A stretch of DNA of 56,503 bases from Streptomyces fuscigenes (GCF_021556455.1 NZ_JAKGCV010000006.1:1-56503), one strand, 5' to 3'; counted from the first letter of the stretch, positions 1 to 9,313 are shown. Program-made: numbers and translations. The notes: generated by a model not told the origin, from the letters alone.

Positions 1-68
1 ATGTTCCAGCGCACACCGGGGTTGGCGCGGGCGGCGGGCGGCGGGCGGCGGGCGGCGCCCCGAACGGC

Positions 69-539
69 TCAGTCCTCGGTGAGTTCCACCTGGATCTCGA
101 CCTCGACCGGCGCGTCCAGCGGCAGCACGGCCACTCCGACGGCGCTGCGCGCGTGCACGCCCTTGTCGCCGAGGACCCGGCCGAGCAGCTCGCTCGCGCC
201 GTTGATCACGCCCGGCTGGCCGGTGAAGTCCGCGGCGGAGGCCACGTACCCGACGACCTTCACGACGCGCGCGATGCGGTCGAGGTCGCCCGTGACGGAT
301 TTCACTGCGGCGAGCGCGTTCAGCGCGCAGGTGGCGGCGAGCTCCTTGGCCTCCTCCGCGGTGACCTCGGCGCCGACCTTGCCGGTCAGCGGAAGCTTCC
401 CGTCCACGAGCGGCAGCTGTCCCGCCGTGTAGACGTGGGCGCCGCTGCGGACGGCGGGCTTGTAGGAGGCGATCGGCGCGGCGACCTCCGGCAGGGTCAG
501 CCCCTGCGCGGCGATCGCGGCCTCGACCGTGCCGCTCAC
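69..539 (-). CDS. RidA family (YjgF/UK114) protein
   Basis: 156-residue protein of the RidA family, which hydrolyses reactive enamine/imine intermediates from PLP enzymes or performs related small-molecule chemistry in the cytosol. The family pattern is visible: a central segment with VYTAGQLPLVDGKLPLTG, a long middle helix (EEAKELAATCALNAL), and a C-terminal strand pair ending in EVEIQVELTED. The length is a little above the usual ~130 residues. The start is GTG; its first bases overlap the stop of the upstream DUF4177 gene (GTGA), so the two genes form a translationally coupled pair. The family call is secure; the substrate cannot be read from sequence. Confidence 0.9.
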   Translation of the reverse strand: MSGTVEAAIAAQGLTLPEVAAPIASYKPAVRSGAHVYTAGQLPLVDGKLPLTGKVGAEVTAEEAKELAATCALNALAAVKSVTGDLDRIARVVKVVGYVASAADFTGQPGVINGASELLGRVLGDKGVHARSAVGVAVLPLDAPVEVEIQVELTED

Positions 540-697
540 GCGCCCTTCTCCCGCTTCAGGTAGGCGACGAGCTGCTCGGGGTTGTTGGGTCCGGGCACGA
601 CCTGGACGAGCTCCCAGCCGTCCTCGCCCCAGGTGTCCAGGATCTGCTTGGTCGCGTGCACGAGAAGCGGCACGGTGGCGTATTCCCACTTGGTCAT
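536..697 (-). CDS. DUF4177 domain small protein
   Basis: A 53-residue protein starting MTKWEYATVPLLVHATKQ and containing the DUF4177 signature: a Trp-Glu-Tyr start, the GEDGWELVQVVPG segment and a basic tail (YLKREKGA). Function unknown. It overlaps the following RidA-family gene by four bases and lies divergent to the ArsA-like genes, 94 bases away. In Streptomyces this gene commonly sits at this position in the wblA neighbourhood (recollection, not checked). Confidence 0.85.
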   Translation of the reverse strand: MTKWEYATVPLLVHATKQILDTWGEDGWELVQVVPGPNNPEQLVAYLKREKGA

Positions 698-791
698 GGG
701 GCGACTGTAGTCGCAACCTCAGGGGCACCCCGAGAAACCCCGGGGGCGGCCATGTGCGTGACCCGGGACCCGACTGGTTAGGCTCGAATGT

Positions 792-1757
792 GTGAGCAGG
801 CTCCAGGTCGTCAGCGGCAAGGGCGGTACCGGTAAGACGACGGTGGCCGCCGCTCTCGCGCTGTCCCTCGCGACAGAGGGCAAGCGGACTCTCCTCGTGG
901 AGGTCGAGGGCAGGCAGGGCATCGCGCAGCTCTTCGAGACCGAGGCGCTGCCCTACGAGGAACGGAAGATCGCCGTGGCGTCCGGCGGCGGCGAGGTCTT
1001 CGCGCTGGCCATCGACGCGGAGCAGGCCCTCCTCGACTACCTCCAGATGTTCTACAAGCTGGGCAGCGCGGGCCGCGCGCTGAACAAGATCGGCGCGATC
1101 GACTTCGCGACCACCATCGCGCCCGGTGTCCGGGACGTCCTGCTGACGGGCAAGGCGTGCGAGGCCGTGCGCCGCCGCGATCGCAACGGCAGGTTCGCGT
1201 ACGACCACGTCGTGATGGACGCGCCGCCCACGGGCCGCATCACGCGCTTCCTCAACGTGAACTACGAGGTGGCCGGGCTCGCGAAGATCGGCCCCATACA
1301 CAACCAGGCGCAGGCCGTGATGCGCGTCCTGCGCTCGCGCGAGACGGCGGTGCACCTGGTGACGCAGCTGGAGGAGATGCCCGTCCAGGAGACGGCGGAC
1401 GGCATCGCGGAGCTGCGCGCGGCGGAGCTGCCCGTCGGCAACGTGATCGTGAACATGGTCCGCCCCCACCTGCTCGACGAGGCCGCGGTGCGCGCCGCGT
1501 CGGGCGACCGGCGCAAGGAGATCACCAAGGTGCTGGCGGCGGCCGGCCTGTCCGCGCCGACGAAACTGGTGGGCCCGCTGCTGGAGCAGGCCGCCGAGCA
1601 CGCGCAGCGCGTCGAGCTGGAGCGCGAGCAGCGCGCCGTACTGGAGAGCGTCGGCGTCCCGCGCTACGAGCTGCCGCTCCTCGGCGACGGCGTCGATCTC
1701 GCGGGCCTCTACCAGCTGGCCAGGGAGCTACGACAGCTCGGGAAGGCTTTCGCATGA
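792..1757 (+). CDS. ArsA-like P-loop ATPase, first of pair
   Basis: 321-residue soluble ATPase of the ArsA/Get3/ParA (SIMIBI) class. The deviant Walker A, SGKGGTGKTT, lies at residues 8-17 with signature Lys10; a Walker B/switch region follows (DHVVMDAPPTGR). It starts at GTG and ends in a four-base overlap (ATGA) with the second ArsA-like gene, so the two products are probably made together and may form a heterodimer. No arsenic-binding cysteine cluster is seen, and there is no arsB or arsC nearby, so arsenic export is unlikely despite the usual database label. The pair next to wblA is a conserved Streptomyces arrangement (SCO3577/SCO3578 in S. coelicolor, from memory). Confidence 0.88.
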   Translation: MSRLQVVSGKGGTGKTTVAAALALSLATEGKRTLLVEVEGRQGIAQLFETEALPYEERKIAVASGGGEVFALAIDAEQALLDYLQMFYKLGSAGRALNKIGAIDFATTIAPGVRDVLLTGKACEAVRRRDRNGRFAYDHVVMDAPPTGRITRFLNVNYEVAGLAKIGPIHNQAQAVMRVLRSRETAVHLVTQLEEMPVQETADGIAELRAAELPVGNVIVNMVRPHLLDEAAVRAASGDRRKEITKVLAAAGLSAPTKLVGPLLEQAAEHAQRVELEREQRAVLESVGVPRYELPLLGDGVDLAGLYQLARELRQLGKAFA

Positions 1758-3325
1758 GCAAGCCCCAGAGCCCCGGCGGGGTACGGGAAGAAGCCGGGCG
1801 CGACAGCCGGGCGGCCGGCGCGCCTGCGGCGGGCAGCGGTTCTCGCGGCGCCCGCGCCGCGCACGACTCCGCCGGCTCCGCGCCCACCGGGGTCCCCTCG
1901 GACACGCCCGCTCTCGACGTGGACGCCCTCCTCGACGACCGCTCCACCCGCATCATCGTCTGCTGCGGCTCCGGCGGTGTCGGCAAGACGACGACGGCCG
2001 CGGCGCTCGGCGTGCGGGCTGCCGAGCGCGGCCGCAAGGTCGTCGTCCTGACGATCGACCCGGCGCGCCGGCTCGCGCAGTCCATGGGCATCGACTCGCT
2101 CGACAACACCCCGCGCCAGGTCAAGGGCGTCGAGGGCCCGGGCGAACTGCACGCGATGATGCTGGACATGAAGCGGACGTTCGACGAGATCGTCGAGTCG
2201 CACGCGGACGCGGCCCGGGCGCAGGCCATCCTGCAGAACCCCTTCTACCAGTCCCTGTCGGCAGGTTTCGCCGGTACGCAGGAGTACATGGCGATGGAGA
2301 AGCTCGGCCAGCTGCGGGCGCGCGACGAGTGGGACCTGATCGTCGTCGACACCCCGCCGTCGCGTTCCGCGCTCGACTTCCTGGACGCGCCGAAGCGCCT
2401 CGGCTCCTTCCTGGACGGCCGGTTCATCCGCCTGCTGATGGCCCCGGCGAAGGCCGGCGGCCGGGCCGGGATGAGGTTCCTCAACGTCGGCATGACGATG
2501 ATGACGGGCACGCTCGGCAAGGTGCTCGGCGGGCAGTTCCTCAACGACGTGCAGACGTTCGTGGCGGCGATGGACACCATGTTCGGCGGCTTCCGCACCC
2601 GCGCGGACGCCACGTACCGGCTGCTGCAGGCGCCCGGCACGGCCTTCCTCGTGGTGGCGGCGCCCGAGCGGGACGCGCTGCGCGAAGCCGCCTATTTCGT
2701 CAGCCGGTTGGCCGCCGAGCGGATGCCGCTCGCGGGCCTGGTCCTCAACCGCGTCCACGACAGCAGCGCACGCCGACTGTCCGCCGACCGGGCGCGGGCC
2801 GCCGCGGAAAATCTTGAAGAGGACGGCATTGTGGATCAGGCGCCCGGGAATGGTGTCCGTGGCGCCACTCCCCCCGGCGCGCCCAGCAGCACCACTCCCC
2901 CGAGCGACGGCCTCTCTCCCGAGACCTCCGGGCCGTCCGGGACACCCGAAAACCGAGACGACCGCGCGGACGACCACGGTGGGCCTCACGCAGACGACTC
3001 GAACGACTCGAACGACCCGCACCGCGTCCACGGCTCAGAAGCGTCGGACGGCCGGGCGTCCGATTCGACCGGCTCGCCCGACAGTTCCGATCCCTCGTCC
3101 GCCGGCTCTGTCACAACTGTGGAACAGCTGACGGCCGGTCTGCTGCGCCTGCACGCCGACCGGATGCACGTGATGGCGCGCGAACAGCGCACGCGGGACC
3201 GCTTCACGGCACTCCATCCCGAGGTGCCGGTGATCGCCGTGCCCGCCCTCCCCGGAGACGTGCACGACCTGGTGGGCCTGCGCGCCGTGGGCGACCGGCT
3301 GGCAGGGGACGACGCCACGGCCTGA
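1754..3325 (+). CDS. ArsA-like P-loop ATPase, second of pair, with disordered insert
   Basis: 523 residues. A low-complexity N-terminal extension (about 1-60) precedes the P-loop at 70-80 (CCGSGGVGKTT); the signature lysine of the deviant Walker motif is replaced by Ser73. The switch region is VVDTPPSRSALDF. Between about residues 355 and 455 there is a hydrophilic insert rich in Asp, Ser, Asn, Pro and Gly, after which the fold resumes (LRLHADRMHVMAREQ through VPVIAVPALPGDVHDL). It overlaps the previous gene by four bases. Its partner retains the signature Lys, so the two may play unequal roles in a dimer; that is inference. Function in Streptomyces is unknown. Confidence 0.85.
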   Translation: MSKPQSPGGVREEAGRDSRAAGAPAAGSGSRGARAAHDSAGSAPTGVPSDTPALDVDALLDDRSTRIIVCCGSGGVGKTTTAAALGVRAAERGRKVVVLTIDPARRLAQSMGIDSLDNTPRQVKGVEGPGELHAMMLDMKRTFDEIVESHADAARAQAILQNPFYQSLSAGFAGTQEYMAMEKLGQLRARDEWDLIVVDTPPSRSALDFLDAPKRLGSFLDGRFIRLLMAPAKAGGRAGMRFLNVGMTMMTGTLGKVLGGQFLNDVQTFVAAMDTMFGGFRTRADATYRLLQAPGTAFLVVAAPERDALREAAYFVSRLAAERMPLAGLVLNRVHDSSARRLSADRARAAAENLEEDGIVDQAPGNGVRGATPPGAPSSTTPPSDGLSPETSGPSGTPENRDDRADDHGGPHADDSNDSNDPHRVHGSEASDGRASDSTGSPDSSDPSSAGSVTTVEQLTAGLLRLHADRMHVMAREQRTRDRFTALHPEVPVIAVPALPGDVHDLVGLRAVGDRLAGDDATA

Positions 3326-4071
3326 CGGCCCCCGACCTGCGATTTCCACACTGTGCGGCCTCCGACCGCGCCGATCGCCGGGCCTTGCTCCGCGCGCTCG
3401 ACGGCCAGGGCGTGCATCGCCCCTCTCACCAGACATGTTCAGCCACACGCGGATGCCTGGACCCATCGTCCGCCCACGACCCCGTACGTCCAGGCGCCTC
3501 GACCGCACCCGTGGACGCGTGACGCGGAGCGGAAGCAGTCGCGCGTCGCTCGGGAATCTCAACAGCGGACGGCGCACTCCCTCCATTCACCGCTGACCTG
3601 CGCCGACGCGTCAGGCGCTCGGCCTGGCACACCCCTGCCGGAGGTGCCCGCCGCATCCGGTTCGACCCCGCGTCTTCGATCCCGCGTCGGTCTCACGCGC
3701 CCGGTCCGGCACACCCGGTCCCGGGCACCCGGCCCTGCGCGCGCCGGCATCGGGCACCCGGCTTCGCCGCGCCACCAACCGTCTGGGCGCACGCCGACCC
3801 GACGCACGCCGTCGCACCTCACCCCGGCGTCGGGCGCTCGCCGTCACCCAGGCCGCCGTGAGGCCATGAGCCATCGGACGGCAGGCATCCGCCCTGTACG
3901 CGCACCTGCCCGTACGCGCGCACCAGGCATGACACACCCGGCCCACGCTTCCGGCACGGGCAGTGCCCGCCAGGGCGCCCGTAGCGCGAGCGGCCTCCTG
4001 CCGACTGGGCCGCCCGCGCGTGGCGTCGGGCATGTGCCACGCGGCGCGGCGGCTGCCGGCAGCGCCCCGCG
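3326..4071. other. Convergent intergenic stretch, no gene supported
   Basis: About 750 bases between the 3' ends of the second ArsA-like gene and wblA. Open frames exist on both strands but their products are low-complexity Arg/Pro/Ala chains with no domain, no convincing ribosome site and no neighbour coupling, typical of high-GC noncoding DNA. The stretch is rich in short CACCCGG/GGGCACCCGG-like repeats. I see no tRNA or clear terminator. Confidence 0.6.
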
Positions 4072-4419
4072 CTAGCCGACCGCCGCGTACGACTCGAAGC
4101 TCTCCTCGTCCTCTTCGAGCCCGGCGGGCAGCAGGCCCGCGCCGCGCTCGTACTCCGTACGCGCCGTCTCCAGCAGGCGCCGCCACGACGTGACCGTCGG
4201 CCGCCTGCGCAGCAGCGCGCGCCGCTCCCGCTCGGTCATCCCGCCCCACACGCCGAACTCGACGCGGTGGTCGAGCGCGTCGGCCAGGCACTCCGTACGC
4301 ACCGGGCATCCGGTGCACACCGCCTTGGCCCTGTTCTGCGCTGCACCTTGAACGAACAGTTCATCCGGATCGGTAGTGCGGCAGGCTGCCTGCGCACTCC
4401 AGTCGGTTACCCAGCCCAT
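4072..4419 (-). CDS. wblA: WhiB-like iron-sulfur regulator WblA
   Basis: 115-residue WhiB-family protein. The four cluster-binding cysteines are Cys13, Cys35, Cys38 and Cys44 (C...CxxCxxxxxC); the G(V)WGG turn is at residues 56-60 and is followed by the basic helix MTERERRALLRRRP. The N-terminus (MGWVTDWSAQAACRTTDPDE) and context between the ArsA-like pair and a penicillin-binding protein match S. coelicolor WblA as I recall it. WblA is a known global regulator needed for normal sporulation that represses antibiotic production. An in-frame ATG 45 bases upstream would add 15 non-family residues and is rejected. The C-terminus is acidic and slightly longer than I remember for S. coelicolor. Confidence 0.95.
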   Translation of the reverse strand: MGWVTDWSAQAACRTTDPDELFVQGAAQNRAKAVCTGCPVRTECLADALDHRVEFGVWGGMTERERRALLRRRPTVTSWRRLLETARTEYERGAGLLPAGLEEDEESFESYAAVG

Positions 4420-4948
4420 GCCGGCGCCGTCCTCTCCCGAATCGAGGCTCCCCCACGGCGGCAAGCGGCATATTCACCGCTGCCAGTTGAGGACGTTACG
4501 GGCGGCGGGCACAGCGCAACACCCCCTTCGTGCCCAATCTTGAATGGTCCGAACGGACTATGCGTGCTCGAAAGATCACCCAGGGGAGTGAACAGAAGGC
4601 GTCAGGGACAAACCCGTACGACCAGCTGATTAAGCCTTGTCACAGCCGACGCCACGCGCCACACGACGCGGTACCGGAGGGCGCCCGTCCGGCGTTCGGG
4701 ATCGCCGGAAGCTCGTGCCTCAAGACCACTCGAACGTGTGACTCTGGCCGGAATCGATCGGGCCTCGTGGTACTCCTCGGCCCCTCGGTGCTCCACTGCC
4801 CCTCTCGGCACCGCGGCCGGCCCGCTCCGGCGGAGGGGGATGCCGCCGGGACGCATCCGGTTCCCGCCGTGCGAGATCGTGACAGTCGAGTGCAGCTTAG
4901 GCCAGAGCCTTGACCATTGTCCGGCGAATCAGAACGTAGGCTGCACCC
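4420..4948. promoter_or_regulatory. Divergent upstream region of wblA and PBP gene
   Basis: A 529-base region between the starts of wblA (minus) and the penicillin-binding protein (plus). It must contain promoters for both, and wblA is expected to be developmentally controlled. It is less GC-biased than the flanking genes. I cannot defend a specific -10/-35 pair by eye, and no small gene in it has convincing support. Confidence 0.5.
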
Positions 4949-7249
4949 ATGCCAAAGAAGCGCTCGGGCGGGGGCCTGTCCAAGACCCAGCAGGCCGCCA
5001 AGTTCCTGGGAGTCAGCGTGCTCGCCGGCGCGGTGCTCGCCGGCATCGCGCTGCCGGCCGTCGGGTCGTTGGGTCTCGCGGCCAAGGGGACGGTCAAGGG
5101 GTTCGACGAACTCCCGGCCAACCTCAAGACGCCGCCGCTGAGCCAGCGCACCACCATCCTCGACGCGGACGGCGGCAAGATCGCCGACGTCTACTCGCGC
5201 GACCGCACCGTGGTGCCGCTGAAGGACATCTCCCCCTACATGCAGAGGGCGCTCGTCGCGATCGAGGACTCGCGCTACTACGAGCACGGGGCGATCGACA
5301 TCAAGGGCGTCGCCCGCGCGCTCAACAAGAACGCGCAGTCGGGAGGTGTCTCGCAGGGCGCCTCGACGCTGACGCAGCAGTACGTGAAGAACGTCTTCAT
5401 CGAGGAGGCCGGCGACGACCCCGACAAGGTCGCCCAGGCCACGCAGCAGACGATGGGCCGCAAGGTCCAGGAGCTGAAGTACGCGATCCAGGTCGAGGAC
5501 GAGCTCGGCAAGAAGAAGATCCTCGAGAACTACCTGAACATCACGTTCTTCGGTGAGCAGGCGTACGGCGTCGAGGCCGCGTCGGAGCGCTACTTCTCCA
5601 AGCACGCCAAGGACCTCGACCTGGACGAGGCGGCCCTGCTCGCGGGCCTGGTCCAGTCGCCGAGCCAGTACGACCCGATCAACGACGAGCCGACGGCGCT
5701 CAAGCGGCGCAACACCGTGCTCGCGCGGATGGCGCAGCTCGGCGACATCTCGCAGTCCGAGGCGGACAAGGCGATGAAGACGCCGATCAAGCTCAAGGTG
5801 ACCCACCCGAAGAGCGGCTGCACGACGGCGGTCAAGGGCGCGGGCTTCTTCTGCGACTACGTGCGCGACGCGCTGCTGAACGACCCGTCCTTCGGCAAGA
5901 CGGCCGAGGACCGGGCCAAGCGCTGGAACACCGGCGGCCTGACGATCAAGACGACGCTCGACCCGAAGGCCCAGGGCTCGGTCCAGAACGCGATCGAGAA
6001 CCACGTCTACAAGTCGGACTCGGTCGCGACGGCCGTGACACTGGTGCAGCCCGGCACGGGCAAGATCGTCGCGATGGGGCAGTCGCGCCCCTACGGCCTG
6101 GGGAAGAACGAGACGCAGATCAACCTCAGCGTCAACCACGACATGGGCGGCGGCACCGGCTTCCAGTCCGGCTCGACGTTCAAGCCGATCACGGCCGCGG
6201 CCGCGATCGACGGCGGCACCGACCCGGGCAAGGTCGAGGCGGCCCCGAACAAGATGAACTACCCGTCGCCGGTGCAGACCTGCGACAAGACCTGGCAGAA
6301 CAGCACGACCGACCCCGCGACCGTCGAGAACGAGTCGAAGTCCGAGGTCGGCCCGATGAACATGAAGGAGGCGATGGCCAAGTCGGTCAACACCTACTTC
6401 GTGCAGCTGATCAGCCAGATCGGCGTCTGCCCGGTGACGAAGATGGCGACGCAGATGGGCGTGCAGCGCGCCGACGGCAAGAAGCTCGACCAGGTGCCGT
6501 CCCTCACGCTGGGCACGCAGCTGGTCTCGCCGCTGACCATGGCCAACGCGTACGCGACGTTCGCCAACAAGGGCGTCTACTGCTCGCCGGTCGCGGTGCT
6601 GTCGATCACCGACACGCACGGCAAGTCGCTGCCGGTGCCGAAGTCGGAGTGCAAGCAGGCGATGTCCGAGCACACGGCCACGGTCCTCAACTCGCTGCTG
6701 AAGGGCGTGGTCGAGGACGGTACGGGTACGCTCGCCGGCCTCACGGACCGCGACAGCGCGGGCAAGACCGGTACGACGGACGACATCAACGCCGCCTGGT
6801 TCGTGGGCTACACCTCGGACATGGCGGGTGCGGTCTGGGTCGGCGGCCCGAGCGGCAACGTCTCGATGCGCAACATCACCATCGGCGGCCAGTACCACCA
6901 GCAGGTCATGGGTGCCGACACCCCGGGCCCGATCTGGAAGGCCGCGATGAGCGGTGCGCTGGCGGGCACGACGTCGCCGCCGCTGCCGACGATCAACCTC
7001 CCCGACATGAAGAAGAAGGACCCGAAGCCCCCGAAGGGGGACCACGGCGGCAAGCCCGGCGGCGGTGACGACGGCAACAACGGCGACACCGCGGGCGCCG
7101 ACGCCGGCGCCGCGAACGGCGGGGCCGGCCAGGACGGCGGCACCGGCACCCCGCCCGGCACCGGCCAGAACGGCGGGGCCGGCAACAACGGCGGCGGCAA
7201 CGGCGACAACGGCGGCTTCAACTTCTTCGGCGGCGGCAACGGCCACTGA
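4949..7249 (+). CDS. Class A penicillin-binding protein (transglycosylase/transpeptidase)
   Basis: 766-residue bifunctional cell-wall synthase. A short basic cytoplasmic start is followed by one membrane anchor (about 18-45). The GT51 glycosyltransferase domain has the catalytic Glu106 in EDSRYYEHG. The transpeptidase domain carries the three penicillin-binding motifs: Ser409-Thr-Phe-Lys412 (SxxK), Ser479-Val-Asn481 (SxN) and Lys606-Thr-Gly (KTGTT). The last ~75 residues are a Gly/Asn-rich flexible tail, probably extracellular. It polymerises and cross-links peptidoglycan at the outer membrane face. It is divergent from wblA and followed by a strong hairpin. This corresponds to the PBP gene next to wblA in S. 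coelicolor (SCO3580, from memory). Confidence 0.96.
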   Translation: MPKKRSGGGLSKTQQAAKFLGVSVLAGAVLAGIALPAVGSLGLAAKGTVKGFDELPANLKTPPLSQRTTILDADGGKIADVYSRDRTVVPLKDISPYMQRALVAIEDSRYYEHGAIDIKGVARALNKNAQSGGVSQGASTLTQQYVKNVFIEEAGDDPDKVAQATQQTMGRKVQELKYAIQVEDELGKKKILENYLNITFFGEQAYGVEAASERYFSKHAKDLDLDEAALLAGLVQSPSQYDPINDEPTALKRRNTVLARMAQLGDISQSEADKAMKTPIKLKVTHPKSGCTTAVKGAGFFCDYVRDALLNDPSFGKTAEDRAKRWNTGGLTIKTTLDPKAQGSVQNAIENHVYKSDSVATAVTLVQPGTGKIVAMGQSRPYGLGKNETQINLSVNHDMGGGTGFQSGSTFKPITAAAAIDGGTDPGKVEAAPNKMNYPSPVQTCDKTWQNSTTDPATVENESKSEVGPMNMKEAMAKSVNTYFVQLISQIGVCPVTKMATQMGVQRADGKKLDQVPSLTLGTQLVSPLTMANAYATFANKGVYCSPVAVLSITDTHGKSLPVPKSECKQAMSEHTATVLNSLLKGVVEDGTGTLAGLTDRDSAGKTGTTDDINAAWFVGYTSDMAGAVWVGGPSGNVSMRNITIGGQYHQQVMGADTPGPIWKAAMSGALAGTTSPPLPTINLPDMKKKDPKPPKGDHGGKPGGGDDGNNGDTAGADAGAANGGAGQDGGTGTPPGTGQNGGAGNNGGGNGDNGGFNFFGGGNGH

Positions 7250-7314
7250 CACCGCCGAAGCCCCCGGCGGAGCACCCGGCCCCCCAGGGGCCCGCTCCCG
7301 CCCCGCATGATCAA

Positions 7315-7354
7315 AAGGGCGCCCGCCCCGGTGCGAACCGGTGCGGGCGCCCTT
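7315..7354 (+). terminator. GC-rich hairpin terminator after PBP gene
   Basis: A 12-bp perfect stem (AAGGGCGCCCGC / GCGGGCGCCCTT, 7315-7326 with 7343-7354), extended inside by CCGGT/ACCGG around a GCGA loop. There is no U-tract, as is normal for Streptomyces. It lies 65 bases after the PBP stop and between convergent genes, so it probably works in both directions. Confidence 0.85.
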
Positions 7355-7543
7355 GCGTATGCGTTCGGCCGGCGCAGGGGGCGGCTGCGGGATCGTCTCG
7401 GACCGGTCGGGGTCGTCGCGAACCCTCACCTCCCGGACCGGCCGGGCGGCGGCGGAGCGCACCTCTTCCGGCTGGGCCGGTGGACCGGCTGAGCCCGCCG
7501 GAACCGACGGCGGCCCGGTCCCCGCGCGAGACCTGCGCGAGAA

Positions 7544-8005
7544 CTAGCCGAGGAGGCGCTTCACGATGCCCGCGACGCGGCCGCCCTCGGCCCGTCCGTC
7601 CACGCGCGGCGTCACGATCTTCATGACGGCGCCCATGGCGCTCCGACCCTCCGCGCCGCCTGCCTTCGCCTCCGCGACCGCCTCGGCGACGATGGACTCC
7701 AGCTCGTCGTCCGTGAGCGGCTGCGGCAGGTACACGGCGAGCACCTCGCGCTCGGCCAGCTCGCGCTCGGCCTGCGCGGTCCGCCCGCCCTTCGCGAAGG
7801 CGTCGGCGGCCTCGCGGCGCTTCTTCGCCTCGTGGGCGATCACCTTCTGCACCTCGTCGTCGTCGAGCTCCCGAGCGGACGCGCCGGAGACCTCCTCCTT
7901 GGTGACCGCGGAGAGGGTGAGACGGAGCGTCGCGGAACGCAGCTCGTCGCGGGCCTTGATGGCCGTCGTGAGGTCTTCCTTGAGCTTGGACTTGAGGCTG
8001 GTCAT
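7544..8005 (-). CDS. YqeY / GatB-tail-like protein
   Basis: 153 residues. The YqeY family is recognisable from the N-terminus (SLKSKLKEDLTTAIKARDE with LRLTLSAVTKEEV) and the C-terminal GatB/YqeY helical segment (GAVMKIVTPRVDGRAEGGRV). The C-terminal domain resembles the tail of GatB that touches tRNA in the amidotransferase complex; the role of free YqeY proteins is not established. The ATG chosen gives the usual family length; an upstream in-frame ATG would add 14 unusual residues. Single-gene unit, convergent with the PBP gene and divergent from the metallophosphoesterase. Confidence 0.9.
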   Translation of the reverse strand: MTSLKSKLKEDLTTAIKARDELRSATLRLTLSAVTKEEVSGASARELDDDEVQKVIAHEAKKRREAADAFAKGGRTAQAERELAEREVLAVYLPQPLTDDELESIVAEAVAEAKAGGAEGRSAMGAVMKIVTPRVDGRAEGGRVAGIVKRLLG

Positions 8006-8383
8006 GGGATCAAGTGTCGCAGGCCCGGGAGGCCTCGGGCGGCCCAATTACGCGGGGCCGGCGGCGGGGCCGCCCGGTGCGGGAGGGGCGGGGCACCCGG
8101 CTCCGACCGAACGCAGTCTGGGCCGTGCCGACGCGCCCGGCCGTCGGCACGGCGCGGGCCCGCACGTCTCGTCTCCTCCACGCTCCTGCACACGACCCGC
8201 CGTCCCACGGGTCACACCTCACCGGACCGACCACACCTCACGGGACCCACCACCCCCAAGCGACCTCACGGGACCCACCTCAGCGGACGGAGGAGCGGAC
8301 CGACGCGAACAGCGGACGACGATGGTTGCCCGACCGAACCGGGCGAGTGACCGGCCTCACCCCCGGTCTGCGACCATGGGCGT
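8006..8383. other. Divergent intergenic region
   Basis: 378 bases between YqeY and metallophosphoesterase starts. It holds promoters by position, but no clear -10/-35 is visible. The right half carries a short degenerate direct repeat. No gene supported. Confidence 0.5.
8213..8280. repeat. Three degenerate ~20-bp direct repeats
   Basis: Three copies resembling CACACCTCACGGGACCCACC lie in a row. The second and third share an exact 16-base core, CCTCACGGGACCCACC, at 8236-8251 and 8264-8279; the first copy (from 8213) differs by two bases. No dyad symmetry and no known function; too few and too short for a CRISPR array. Confidence 0.6.
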
Positions 8384-9313
8384 ATGCGCGCACGCTACGG
8401 AGTCCCCTTGTCCATCGCGGCGGCCGGCGCGGCAGGCGTCGCCTACGCCGCGGGTATCGAAGTCCGGTCGTTCCGACTGCGCCGGGTGACCGTGCCCGTG
8501 CTGCCCCCCGGCATGCGTGACCTGCGGGTTCTCCAGATCTCGGACATCCACATGGTGCGCGGCCAGCGCAAGAAGAAGCGCTGGCTGCAGTCGCTCGCCG
8601 GGCTGCGTCCGGACTTCATCGTGAACACCGGCGACAACCTGTCCGACCCGGAGGCCGTGCCGGAGGTCCTGGACGCGCTCGGACCGCTGATGGAGTTCCC
8701 CGGCGTCTACGTCTTCGGCTCCAACGACTACTACGGGCCCAAGCTGCGCAACCCCGCCCGCTACCTCTTCGAGAAGGCGCAGGGCAAGCACGGCCTGAAC
8801 GGCAACGCCCCTGCCGTACAAGCGATCCACAACCCGTGGGAGCCCATGCGCGACGCGTTCGACGCGGCCGGCTGGACGAACCTCACCAACACCCGCGGCC
8901 GCCTCAAGCTCGACCGCTACGAACTCGCCTTCACGGGCCTCGACGACCCCCACATCAAGCGGGACAGGTACGCCGAGGTCGAGGGCGGCCCGGAGGCGGA
9001 CGCGGACCTCTCGATCGGCGTCGTGCACGCTCCGTACCTGCGCGTGCTCGACTCGTTCACCGCGGACGGCTACCCGCTCGTCCTCGCCGGCCACACGCAC
9101 GGCGGCCAGCTCTGCATCCCCTTCTACGGTGCGCTGGTCACGAACTGCGACCTGGACACGGACCGCGTGAAGGGCCTCTCCACCCACCGCTCCGCGGGCC
9201 ACACCTCGTACCTCCACGTATCGGCCGGCTGCGGCACCAACCGGTACACCCCGGTCCGCTTCGCCTGCCCCCCGGAGGCCACCCTGCTGACCCTGACGTC
9301 CCGCCCGGCCTGA
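8384..9313 (+). CDS. Metallophosphoesterase (YaeI-like)
   Basis: 309 residues. A short hydrophobic N-terminal segment (about 7-25) suggests membrane attachment or export. Calcineurin-like metal-binding motifs are in order: Asp54-x-His56 (SDIHMV), Asp84 (NTGDN), Asn114 (GSNDYY, where many relatives have GNHD) and His237-x-His239 (GHTHGG). It is predicted to hydrolyse phosphoesters using two metal ions; substrate unknown. The PBP, this gene and the tRNA-Pro that follows form the familiar left boundary of the accessory region. Confidence 0.92.
   Translation: MRARYGVPLSIAAAGAAGVAYAAGIEVRSFRLRRVTVPVLPPGMRDLRVLQISDIHMVRGQRKKKRWLQSLAGLRPDFIVNTGDNLSDPEAVPEVLDALGPLMEFPGVYVFGSNDYYGPKLRNPARYLFEKAQGKHGLNGNAPAVQAIHNPWEPMRDAFDAAGWTNLTNTRGRLKLDRYELAFTGLDDPHIKRDRYAEVEGGPEADADLSIGVVHAPYLRVLDSFTADGYPLVLAGHTHGGQLCIPFYGALVTNCDLDTDRVKGLSTHRSAGHTSYLHVSAGCGTNRYTPVRFACPPEATLLTLTSRPA

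Noticed and set aside
27..58. GGCGGGC tandem run at the window start
   Set aside because: Short simple repeat typical of high-GC DNA; no evidence of function.
69..1601. 510-residue minus-strand open frame joining RidA to sequence antisense to the first ArsA-like gene
   Set aside because: Only the last 156 codons match a family; the rest is antisense to a well-supported gene and low complexity.
792..3325. Arsenite-transporting ATPase operon
   Set aside because: No metalloid-binding cysteine set and no arsB/arsC/arsR nearby; the name is inherited from fold similarity.
4640..7462. 940-residue minus-strand frame across the penicillin-binding protein gene
   Set aside because: Arg/Leu/Val-rich shadow of a GC-rich gene on the other strand; no domain.
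8213..8280. CRISPR-like array
   Set aside because: Only three degenerate copies with tiny, uneven spacers and no cas genes in the window.
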